A DNA stretch of 9,659 bases from Fidelibacterota bacterium (GTDB lineage: Bacteria; Fidelibacterota; Marinisomatia; Marinisomatales; TCS55): contig JAAZYT010000123.1 in NCBI GenBank assembly GCA_014239505.1, positions 1 to 9,659 on the forward strand, read 5' to 3'. The translations under genes and the position numbers were made by a program. Positions 1 to 6,393 of this stretch are shown here, piece by piece. Every line of letters starts with the position of its first letter. Positions within the stretch are counted from its first letter, which is position 1. The notes under the pieces were generated by a model. That model was not told the DNA's origin and searched no databases. It was given only the letters and a program-made list of their open reading frames with translations.

Positions 1-573
1 CCTAGCACCGCAAATACCTCCGCTCTTTCTTTTGCTCATGAACTTGGTGTTCGGTATTCTGAAGGTTTGTATAAAAATCATTTTATAGGAAGAACCTTTA
101 TAATGCCTGGGCAAGAAGAGCGTAAAAAATCTGTACGATATAAACTTGTACCGCAAGAGTTAGAAATCCGCGATAAGAAAGTAATGATAATGGATGACAG
201 TATCGTGCGCGGAAATACTAGTCGTGAAATTGTAAGAATGTTGCGTGATTTTGGCGCAAAAGAAGTCTATTTCACAAGTGCCTGTCCTCCTGTAAAATCG
301 CCCTGTTTTTACGGTGTAGATATGCCGACAAAAGATGAGCTAATTGCAGGAAACATGAGCGAAGAAGAAATTGAGACTTACTTAGAAGTTGACGCTTTAT
401 TGTATCAAAGCATTGATGACCTGGTAGAGGCGGTAACAAGAAGAGGTGACCATTATATAGACAAACCTTGCATGGCCTGTTTGGATGGTAATTATATTGC
501 TAATGATATCGATGAAAACAAAATTAAAGAAATGGAAAAGGTTCGCAATGGAGACCGAACAAATAATATATAA
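1..573 (+). CDS. purF: Amidophosphoribosyltransferase (PurF), C-terminal part, 5' end outside window
   Basis: PurF makes 5-phosphoribosylamine from PRPP and glutamine, the first committed step of de novo purine synthesis in the cytoplasm. The frame is open from base 1, so this is the 3' part of a longer gene: 190 codons and a TAA stop, with the N-terminal glutaminase domain missing. Visible signatures are the conserved GRTFIMPGQ stretch, then the type I phosphoribosyltransferase PRPP loop VMIMDDSIVRGNTS (bases 181-222), then PCFYGVDMPT and CMACLDGNY. The cysteines at 304-306, 469-471 and 478-480 match three of the four [4Fe-4S] ligands known in Bacillus-type PurF (PCFYGID and CxxC) and are absent from the E. 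coli-type enzyme, so this is probably an iron-sulphur PurF. purD follows after 24 bases in the same reading frame. A TTG at 67 is internal and not the start, because the homology continues upstream of it. Confidence 0.95.
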   Translation, partial: PSTANTSALSFAHELGVRYSEGLYKNHFIGRTFIMPGQEERKKSVRYKLVPQELEIRDKKVMIMDDSIVRGNTSREIVRMLRDFGAKEVYFTSACPPVKSPCFYGVDMPTKDELIAGNMSEEEIETYLEVDALLYQSIDDLVEAVTRRGDHYIDKPCMACLDGNYIANDIDENKIKEMEKVRNGDRTNNI

Positions 574-597
574 TCATTTATCCTTTTCAATGCTTTA

Positions 598-1914
598 ATG
601 TTAATAAATAAAATTTTAGTTGTTGGTTCTGGAGCTAGGGAGCATGCTATTGTTAAGGCAATTGATAGGTCTAAGCACAGAAATGAAATTTATTGTGCTG
701 CCTCTAGTTTTAATCCTGGAATTTCGGAGCTAAGTAACGAACTGATTATCCTAGATATAAACAATCCTGATATTATAGTAAAATATGCTAATGAAAAAAA
801 TATTTCATTATGTATTATTGGTCCCGAAAATCCATTGTCTAATGGAGTAGCCGATGCTCTTTCAAATGATGGTGTGAAAGTTGTTGGTCCAAAAAAAGAA
901 CTTGCCATGCTCGAAACATCAAAAGCCTTTACTAGAGATCTTTTAAATGAGTATAAAATACCCGGCTCTCCTATATATTCACGTTTTAAAAATTTAAAAG
1001 GGGTGTCTACTTTTTTAAAAAAATTAGGTGAAAATTATGTAGTTAAATATGATGGGCTCGCTGGCGGGAAAGGTGTAAAGGTAAGCGGTGAACATTTACA
1101 TTCTCACAGCGAAGCAATAGACTATTGTAACTTTCTTATTAAGCAAAACAATGAATTTGTAATTGAAGAAAAATTTATTGGAGAAGAATTTTCACTGATG
1201 AGTTTTTGTGATGGAAAAACATTAAAACATATGCCCGTCGTTCAAGATCATAAACGCGCCTACGAAGGTGACACTGGTCCAAATACTGGCGGAATGGGAA
1301 CCTATACCGATAAAGACCATTCTCTCCCTTTTTTAAATAAAAAAGACCTCAAAGAAGCAAGAGATATTAATATAGCTACCTCTAAGGCTATTAAAAATAA
1401 ATGCGGAAAAGGGTTTAAAGGTGTTCTATACGGTGGTTTTATGGCAACCAGTTCGGGCGTTAAGTTGATTGAGTATAATGCACGTTTTGGTGATCCTGAA
1501 GCAATGAATGTTTTGTCTTTGTTAGAATCTGACTTTGTTGAAATATGTATAGCTATTGCAGAGGGGACCCTGAATGAGATTGATGTAAGTTTTCAAAAAA
1601 AAGCTACCGTTTGCAAATATGCTGTTCCTGAAGGCTATCCTGATAATCCCGTAAAAGGAGAGCCAATTGATGTATCTAGTATCGACAACTCTGATACTTT
1701 ATTTTTTGCATCGGTGGATTATAAAAACGCCTCGCTCGTTGAGTCCGGCAGTAGAACGGTTGCGGTAATTGGCGTAGCAAACTCAATTGCTGAGGCCGAA
1801 ACCATTGCAGAAAAAGAAATATCAAGTATAAAAGGGCCTCTTTTCCATCGTTCAGATATTGGTAAAAAGAGTCTTATTCAAAAAAGAATTGATCATATGA
1901 TGTTGCTAAGATGA
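598..1914 (+). CDS. purD: Phosphoribosylamine--glycine ligase (PurD, GAR synthetase)
   Basis: PurD joins phosphoribosylamine, glycine and ATP to form glycinamide ribonucleotide, the second step of purine synthesis. The product is 438 residues, close to the usual 420-430. Order of features: N-terminal nucleotide-binding-like GSGAREHA (about 10-17); a GPENPL loop (75-80); an ATP-grasp domain from about 105 with GLAGGKGVKV (153-162), EEFSL (196-200), GPNTGGMG (227-234) and the metal/ATP motif EYNARFGDPEAM (292-303); and a C-terminal domain ending with FHRSDIG (416-422). All core ATP-grasp motifs look intact. ATG is the only sensible start, immediately before the KILVVG strand. No Shine-Dalgarno is evident in the 24-base gap after purF, so translation may depend on readthrough coupling from purF. 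The stop overlaps the purN start by four bases (ATGA). Confidence 0.96.
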   Translation: MLINKILVVGSGAREHAIVKAIDRSKHRNEIYCAASSFNPGISELSNELIILDINNPDIIVKYANEKNISLCIIGPENPLSNGVADALSNDGVKVVGPKKELAMLETSKAFTRDLLNEYKIPGSPIYSRFKNLKGVSTFLKKLGENYVVKYDGLAGGKGVKVSGEHLHSHSEAIDYCNFLIKQNNEFVIEEKFIGEEFSLMSFCDGKTLKHMPVVQDHKRAYEGDTGPNTGGMGTYTDKDHSLPFLNKKDLKEARDINIATSKAIKNKCGKGFKGVLYGGFMATSSGVKLIEYNARFGDPEAMNVLSLLESDFVEICIAIAEGTLNEIDVSFQKKATVCKYAVPEGYPDNPVKGEPIDVSSIDNSDTLFFASVDYKNASLVESGSRTVAVIGVANSIAEAETIAEKEISSIKGPLFHRSDIGKKSLIQKRIDHMMLLR

Positions 1915-2495
1915 TAAAACTAGGTGTGTTGGGCTCAACAAAAGGAACAGATCTACAAAAAATTATTGAAACAGAAAAATTAGGCCAATTAAAGGCTGAG
2001 CTTTCCGTCGTGATTTCGAATAAAAAAGATGCTTACATACTTGAAAGAGCAAAAACGTATAATATTCCCGCTATTCATATTTCACTGAAAAAGAAAACAA
2101 GAGAAATGTTTGAGAGTCGAGTTACTCTGGCTTTAGAAAAATATCATGTTGATTTAATTTTGTTAATCGGATTTATGAGGATTTTATCAGCTGAATTTTG
2201 TCAAACATGGAAAAATAAAATTATTAATGTTCATCCGTCACTTTTACCAAAATATAGCGGTGGAATGGATTCAAGCGTACACGAGCAAGTATTAAAAAGT
2301 AAAGACATAGAAAGTGGCTGTACGATTCACTATGTAACGGAACAGGTTGACGCTGGTCAAATTATAATGCAAAAAAGATGCCAAATAGAAAAAAATGAAA
2401 CTGTTGAAACACTAAAGTCTAAAGTTCAACAACTTGAGGGCGAGGCCTTTGTGCAGGTCATTAATAAATTAGGTAAAAAAACTTTATCTCAATAG
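1911..2495 (+). CDS. purN: Phosphoribosylglycinamide formyltransferase (PurN, GAR transformylase)
   Basis: PurN transfers a formyl group from 10-formyltetrahydrofolate to GAR, the third step of purine synthesis. It is 194 residues, slightly shorter than E. coli PurN (212). The folate-site motif GFMRIL (87-92) and the catalytic triad are visible: Asn106 and His108 in INVHPSLLP, and Asp147 in TEQVDAGQ. The N-terminal phosphate loop reads LGSTKGTDLQ rather than the E. coli SGNGSNLQ type, and HPSLLPKYSGGMDSSVH replaces the PGLHTH version. I believe these are features of a recognised divergent PurN subgroup rather than decay. The start overlaps the end of purD by four bases, indicating translational coupling. 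The downstream thioesterase gene begins 15 bases after the TAG stop. Confidence 0.94.
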   Translation: MIKLGVLGSTKGTDLQKIIETEKLGQLKAELSVVISNKKDAYILERAKTYNIPAIHISLKKKTREMFESRVTLALEKYHVDLILLIGFMRILSAEFCQTWKNKIINVHPSLLPKYSGGMDSSVHEQVLKSKDIESGCTIHYVTEQVDAGQIIMQKRCQIEKNETVETLKSKVQQLEGEAFVQVINKLGKKTLSQ

Positions 2496-2510
2496 AATAG
2501 GTAAGTAACG

Positions 2511-2927
2511 ATGAATAAAAAAGAGGTAATAAATAAAATTAATGAATTCCAAAAAAACACTATGACTGATAATCTTGGAATTGAAATCACTGGTTTTGGA
2601 GATCAATTCATTTGTGGGAAAATGCCTGTGGACAAGAGAACAAAACAACCTTTTGGCCTTTTACATGGTGGAGCAAGCGCCGTTTTATCGGAATCATTGG
2701 GTAGTATTGGCGGGGGCATGCATGTTGATCTTAAAAAACAATCAGTTGTTGGAATAGAATTAAACGCTAGTCATCTAAAATCTGTTTCATCTGGCTGGGT
2801 TTATGGCAAAGCTACAGCTGTAAGAATAGGAAATAAAATTCAAGTGTGGGAAATTGATATTACTGATGAAGATGAAAATAAAATTTGTAAAGGACGATTA
2901 ACCTTAGCCGTTATTAATAAAAAATGA
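2511..2927 (+). CDS. Hotdog-fold acyl-CoA thioesterase, PaaI/YdiI-like
   Basis: This predicted cytoplasmic hotdog thioesterase of 138 residues has the usual length for the PaaI/YdiI/EntH group, which hydrolyses aromatic or acyl-CoA thioesters. Signatures are QPFGLLHGGASAVLSESLGS (47-66), containing the HGG turn (His52) and the catalytic acidic residue position (Glu61), followed by GIELNASHLKS (81-91), GxxxGKATAVRIGNKIQVWEI and a C-terminal beta strand GRLTLAVI. This pattern is closest to YdiI/MenI-type enzymes, but the acyl substrate cannot be inferred. A modest AGG Shine-Dalgarno lies nine bases before the ATG (2499-2501). It sits between purN and purH and overlaps purH by four bases (ATGA), so it is co-expressed with purine genes although no purine role is known to me. 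It may be a housekeeping or proofreading thioesterase, or a passenger. Confidence 0.9.
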   Translation: MNKKEVINKINEFQKNTMTDNLGIEITGFGDQFICGKMPVDKRTKQPFGLLHGGASAVLSESLGSIGGGMHVDLKKQSVVGIELNASHLKSVSSGWVYGKATAVRIGNKIQVWEIDITDEDENKICKGRLTLAVINKK

Positions 2928-4480
2928 TTAAACAACTTCAATTAAATAGAAATCATATCAAAATAGAGAGAGCTTTGATATCTGTTTTTGATAAAACTGG
3001 TGTCGTTGAACTAGCAAAAACGCTTGAAGAAATGAATGTTGAGATTTTATCTACTGGGGGTACTTATAAAGTTTTGCAGGAAGCTAGTATTAAAGTTGTT
3101 GATGTAAGCGAATACACCAAGTTTCCTGAAATTATGAATGGTAGAGTAAAAACAATCAACCCTCTTATTGGTGGTGGTTTGTTGGGGTTACGAGACGAGC
3201 ATGAAAATGATGCTAAAGAAAATAACATACAATGGCTTGATCTGGTTATATGTAACCTTTATCCCTTTGCGGAAGCAACTTCAAAAGAAAATTGTGATGA
3301 AGCGCTCGCGCTTGAAAATATTGATATTGGAGGCCCAACAATGATTCGTGCTGCAGCCAAAAATCTTGGCTGGGTATGTGTTGCTGTAGATCCAAATGAT
3401 TATACAAACATTGCAGACGAGCTTAAAACAACTGGAAAAATATCGTTTGAATCAAGAAAATCTTTTTCAGCTAAAGCTTTCGGGCACACAGCTAAATATG
3501 ATACAATAATTCATAATTATTTTAAAAGCGAAAAACTATCAGAGGATTTTTCTTTGACCTTTACCAAGCACTCTGATCTGCGTTATGGTGAAAACCCTCA
3601 TCAATCAGGTGCTGCTTATAAAGTTTCTGATGGTAAAGATTATAATATTTTAAATGCACACATTCGTCAAGGTAAAAAATTATCGTATAATAATATTATG
3701 GATGCAGATGGCGCTCTTGCGTGTGTTAAGGAATTTGATAAGCCTGCTTGTGTAATTGTAAAACATGCCAACCCTTGTGGCGTGGCAATTGGAAAAAATA
3801 TTTTAGAAATATACAGTCGTGCTTTTAAAGCCGATTCTTTATCTGCCTTTGGTGGCATTGTTGCCTTTAATCGAAAATGTACAAAAGAGGTTGCCCAAGA
3901 AATAACATCTGTATTTGTTGAAATTGTTTTGGCTCCTAGTTTTGAGATGGAAGCATTAGAAATATTTAAAAAGAAAAAGAATCTTCGAATTTTAGAAATT
4001 GGAGATTTTTCAAAACGCACTTCTAAATTAGAAGTTAGAAATATTGACGGCGGAATATTAGTTCAAGAGGTTGATACAAAAACATTATATGAAAATGATT
4101 TACAGATTGTAACTGCAAAAAAACCAACAAAAAAAAATATAGAAGACGCCCTTTTTACTTGGAAGGTTTTGAGACATGCAAAATCCAATGGCATCCTAAT
4201 AGCTAAAGATGGAGCGACTGTTGGCTTAGGTGCGGGACAAGTAAGTCGTGTAGATGCAGTTCACATGGCGCTAAGAAAAGGTGGCAAATTAGTTAAGGGT
4301 GGCGTTTTAGCGTCTGACGCTTTTTTCCCGTTTCGAGATAGCATTGATGCAATAAAAGATTCAGGAATAAGTATGGTTATGCAGCCTGGTGGCTCCATTC
4401 GAGATCAAGAAGTAATTAATGCCTGTAATGAATATGGAATTTCAATGGTATTTACAGGTACAAGATGTTTTAAACATTAA
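2924..4480 (+). CDS. purH: Bifunctional AICAR formyltransferase / IMP cyclohydrolase (PurH)
   Basis: PurH carries out the last two steps of de novo IMP synthesis: formylation of AICAR by 10-formyl-THF, then ring closure. The length, 518 residues, is normal. The N-terminal MGS-like cyclohydrolase domain (about 16-150) shows ALISVFDKTG and STGGT, with Lys76 in GRVKT, Tyr113 in NLYPF, Asp134 in ENIDIGGPT and Lys146 in AAAKN, which match the active-site positions described for human ATIC. The transformylase domain (about 210-518) shows DLRYGENPHQ (218-227), the catalytic Lys280-His281 pair in VKHANPCG, SLSAFGGIV (306-313), DAFFPFRDSID and the terminal GTRCFKH. The segment after GRVKT reads INPLIGGGLL instead of the common LHPKVHGGIL. 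The start overlaps the thioesterase stop by four bases; a hairpin terminator begins four bases after the TAA. It is the last gene of the operon. Confidence 0.97.
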   Translation: MIKQLQLNRNHIKIERALISVFDKTGVVELAKTLEEMNVEILSTGGTYKVLQEASIKVVDVSEYTKFPEIMNGRVKTINPLIGGGLLGLRDEHENDAKENNIQWLDLVICNLYPFAEATSKENCDEALALENIDIGGPTMIRAAAKNLGWVCVAVDPNDYTNIADELKTTGKISFESRKSFSAKAFGHTAKYDTIIHNYFKSEKLSEDFSLTFTKHSDLRYGENPHQSGAAYKVSDGKDYNILNAHIRQGKKLSYNNIMDADGALACVKEFDKPACVIVKHANPCGVAIGKNILEIYSRAFKADSLSAFGGIVAFNRKCTKEVAQEITSVFVEIVLAPSFEMEALEIFKKKKNLRILEIGDFSKRTSKLEVRNIDGGILVQEVDTKTLYENDLQIVTAKKPTKKNIEDALFTWKVLRHAKSNGILIAKDGATVGLGAGQVSRVDAVHMALRKGGKLVKGGVLASDAFFPFRDSIDAIKDSGISMVMQPGGSIRDQEVINACNEYGISMVFTGTRCFKH

Positions 4481-4483
4481 ATT

Positions 4484-4524
4484 AAAAGAGAGATAATTAA
4501 TATTTATAATTATCTCTCTTTTTT
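4484..4524. terminator. Rho-independent terminator, probably bidirectional
   Basis: A perfect 16-bp inverted repeat (left arm AAAAGAGAGATAATTA at 4484-4499, right arm at 4507-4522) encloses a 7-base loop. On the + strand the arm ends in a T-run (4519-4524) right after purH. On the - strand the complementary A-run gives four Ts, so it can also end transcripts from the converging operon whose last stop codon is at 4547-4549. Part of the T-run is contained in the stem, as is usual for bidirectional terminators. Confidence 0.85.
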
Positions 4525-4546
4525 AATACTTCTAACTCATAATAAA

Positions 4547-4915
4547 CTATTTTTTTCTATACATAAAAAAAAGTGATGCAAAAACAATCCATATTCCATT
4601 TTCAACATAGAATGCTCCGACTAATGGCAAAACCCCAGAAATCACATGATATATATTCAACAATACCGGAACCAAAGCTAGCGCAGTATAGGTCATTGCA
4701 ATCTTGTCTAAGTCTTCTGGCATCCAAGTCGTTAATAAAAAAGTTAATAGTGCGAAAAGAGCTTGGCCCATCATTGCAAAATGAAAAATTGGAGCAACCT
4801 CTTTAGTGTAGGTCATGCCAAAACCTTCCATCATCGCTTCTGGTGCAAAAACTCCACCTAAAATCATAAGGGCCATCAGTCCCGCATAAATTCTTAATAA
4901 TAATTTTATATTCAT
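4547..4915 (-). CDS. Small four-helix membrane protein of unknown function
   Basis: This 122-residue, strongly hydrophobic protein has four predicted membrane helices (about 3-24, 43-64, 70-95 and 98-118) and a basic C-terminal end (YRKK). The N-terminal half has an IYAGLMALMILGGVFAPE segment, and HFAMMGQALFALLTFLL begins the second helix. The layout is reminiscent of small DUF/DoxX-like inner-membrane proteins, but I do not recognise a specific family and assign no function. A good Shine-Dalgarno (AAAGGA on the - strand, 4926-4931) lies about ten bases upstream, inside the end of the preceding AKR-RidA gene. Its ATG also overlaps that gene's TGA (4912-4915), so it is probably both coupled and independently initiated. 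It is the last gene of the - strand operon; the shared terminator lies downstream. Confidence 0.8.
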   Translation of the reverse strand: MNIKLLLRIYAGLMALMILGGVFAPEAMMEGFGMTYTKEVAPIFHFAMMGQALFALLTFLLTTWMPEDLDKIAMTYTALALVPVLLNIYHVISGVLPLVGAFYVENGIWIVFASLFFMYRKK

Positions 4916-6393
4916 TTTTTTGTAATCCTTTCGTTTGGTTTTGTATTTTTTATAGAAGCCTCAGCTTCAATTTCAACTAAATAACCTTCACCTATCAACC
5001 CCGCCTTAACCATTGTATTGACAGGGTTAATACCTTTAAAACGTTCCCCATGAACTGCTGCGATTCGTTCCCAATCTGATATGTTTTTGATGAAAATTCT
5101 TGTTCGAATAACATCTTTTAATGTTCCGCCTAAAGATTCAATTGAAGCTTCAATCTTATCAAGAATAAAATGTGTTTGTGCTGTAGCGTCTTGTCTGCCA
5201 ACTAAAATTTGACCATGTGTAGCTGTGGTACCAGAAACTAAAACACGATTTTGAAACTTTAATGCTCTTGAATAACTGGCCATTTTTTCCCATTTTGTAT
5301 TACTTGAAACAGTGCTTATTCCTTTTATATTCTCCTTCAATTTAAACACATTGGGTAATTTATCAACATGATGAGAAAGATCTCCCGATGCTGTAAGATA
5401 TGGTGGCTTACGATACTCATCTCCACAGTTTCCTGGAATAGTGCTTAGCTTATTTTGTGCGTTATTTATTTTATCTAAATCTTCATCGGGTATTTTAAGC
5501 TTTAACATTCTAAAATTGTCTTTGAGGTGCTCACTTTTTCCTAGCCGTGCCCCAATAATAACAGCAGCAACAAAAGGGTTTTGAAGGCAGTATTTTGTGG
5601 ATATGTTTGCAATTGATACGTTATGTGCGTTAGCAATTTGTTTTATAACCTTTAAAAGATTTTGATAAACATCCCATCCGCCAGAAATATCAATGAAGCG
5701 TTTATATTTCATCTCTGACCATGTGGTTAAGCCTTCCTTCTCAGGCTCTTTTTCCCCCAACCATTTGTCAGTTAAAAATCCACCAGCTAAGGATCCATAA
5801 GCTAGCAATTTTACGTCATATTTTTTGCAAACATTTTTCATTTGCTCATCACTTCCTCTTCGGTCTAAAAGTGAATAGCTGATTTGATTGGTGATTATAG
5901 GTATCCCTGATGCACATGCTATCCTTAAGTGCTGCGGGTCAAAATTAGTAACGCCTATATTTTTAATATAGCCTTCTTCTTTTAGTTCTTTCAAATAAAT
6001 CAACGCGTCAATCCAGCTGGGGTCAAGATAATTCCAAGTATGGTATTGCATAAGGTCAATAGAGTTTTGCTTCATTCTCTTTAATGATCGCTCAACTGCT
6101 TTTTTAACAGTCGCCTTTGTTATCTTGCCCGGCTTTGGAACCCATTTTGTAAACAGCTGAGCCGGCTGTTTTAGCTGAAAACCTTTCAAGGCTCCGGCAA
6201 TAACTTCACTGCTTCCATAATGGTCAGCCATGTCAAAGCTGCTAATACCTGCCTTAATATATGGTATCATTTCTTCGGCGGTTTTTTGAGGGTCAAGCTC
6301 TCCCGTTTCTCGTTCCATATCAGCGACTTGCCAAAGCCCTGTAACAATTTGTGATATTCTAAGGCTTTGGGTTAATTCTATCGTGTTCTTCAT
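4912..6393 (-). CDS. Fusion protein: aldo/keto reductase + RidA (YjgF/YER057c) domain
   Basis: A 493-residue cytoplasmic protein made of two domains. Residues 1 to about 320 form an aldo/keto reductase TIM barrel (NADPH-dependent carbonyl reduction). The catalytic tetrad is intact: Asp54 and Tyr59 in SSFDMADHYG, Lys83 in LFTKW and His118 in MQYHTW. Cofactor-side motifs are GVTNF (147-151), TNQISYSLLDR (168-178), AYGSLAGGF (198-206) and VIIGARLG (278-285). After a linker (about 320-365), residues 370-482 form a RidA-like domain: VLVSGTTATHGQ, LGGTLKDVIRTRIFIKN, HGERFKGINPVNTMV and VEIEAEA. The position of the imine-deaminase arginine (Arg105 in E. coli RidA, motif PAR) is Asn459 here (PVN), while the Glu120 equivalent (Glu474) is kept; this is typical of Rid subgroups without proven deaminase activity. 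The gene is linked by four-base overlaps to the upstream permease and the downstream membrane protein. The substrate is unknown. Confidence 0.9.
   Translation of the reverse strand: MKNTIELTQSLRISQIVTGLWQVADMERETGELDPQKTAEEMIPYIKAGISSFDMADHYGSSEVIAGALKGFQLKQPAQLFTKWVPKPGKITKATVKKAVERSLKRMKQNSIDLMQYHTWNYLDPSWIDALIYLKELKEEGYIKNIGVTNFDPQHLRIACASGIPIITNQISYSLLDRRGSDEQMKNVCKKYDVKLLAYGSLAGGFLTDKWLGEKEPEKEGLTTWSEMKYKRFIDISGGWDVYQNLLKVIKQIANAHNVSIANISTKYCLQNPFVAAVIIGARLGKSEHLKDNFRMLKLKIPDEDLDKINNAQNKLSTIPGNCGDEYRKPPYLTASGDLSHHVDKLPNVFKLKENIKGISTVSSNTKWEKMASYSRALKFQNRVLVSGTTATHGQILVGRQDATAQTHFILDKIEASIESLGGTLKDVIRTRIFIKNISDWERIAAVHGERFKGINPVNTMVKAGLIGEGYLVEIEAEASIKNTKPNERITKK

Noticed and set aside
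67..573. TTG at 67 as the start of a short 168-residue protein
   Set aside because: The same frame is open to base 1 and the upstream codons continue PurF homology, so the gene simply begins outside the window.
690..908. Open frame on the - strand inside purD
   Set aside because: It is fully contained in a well-supported gene on the other strand and its translation shows no recognisable domain.
3667..4020. 117-codon open frame on the - strand inside purH
   Set aside because: It lies antisense to the conserved transformylase domain, and its translation shows no recognisable domain and looks like a shadow.
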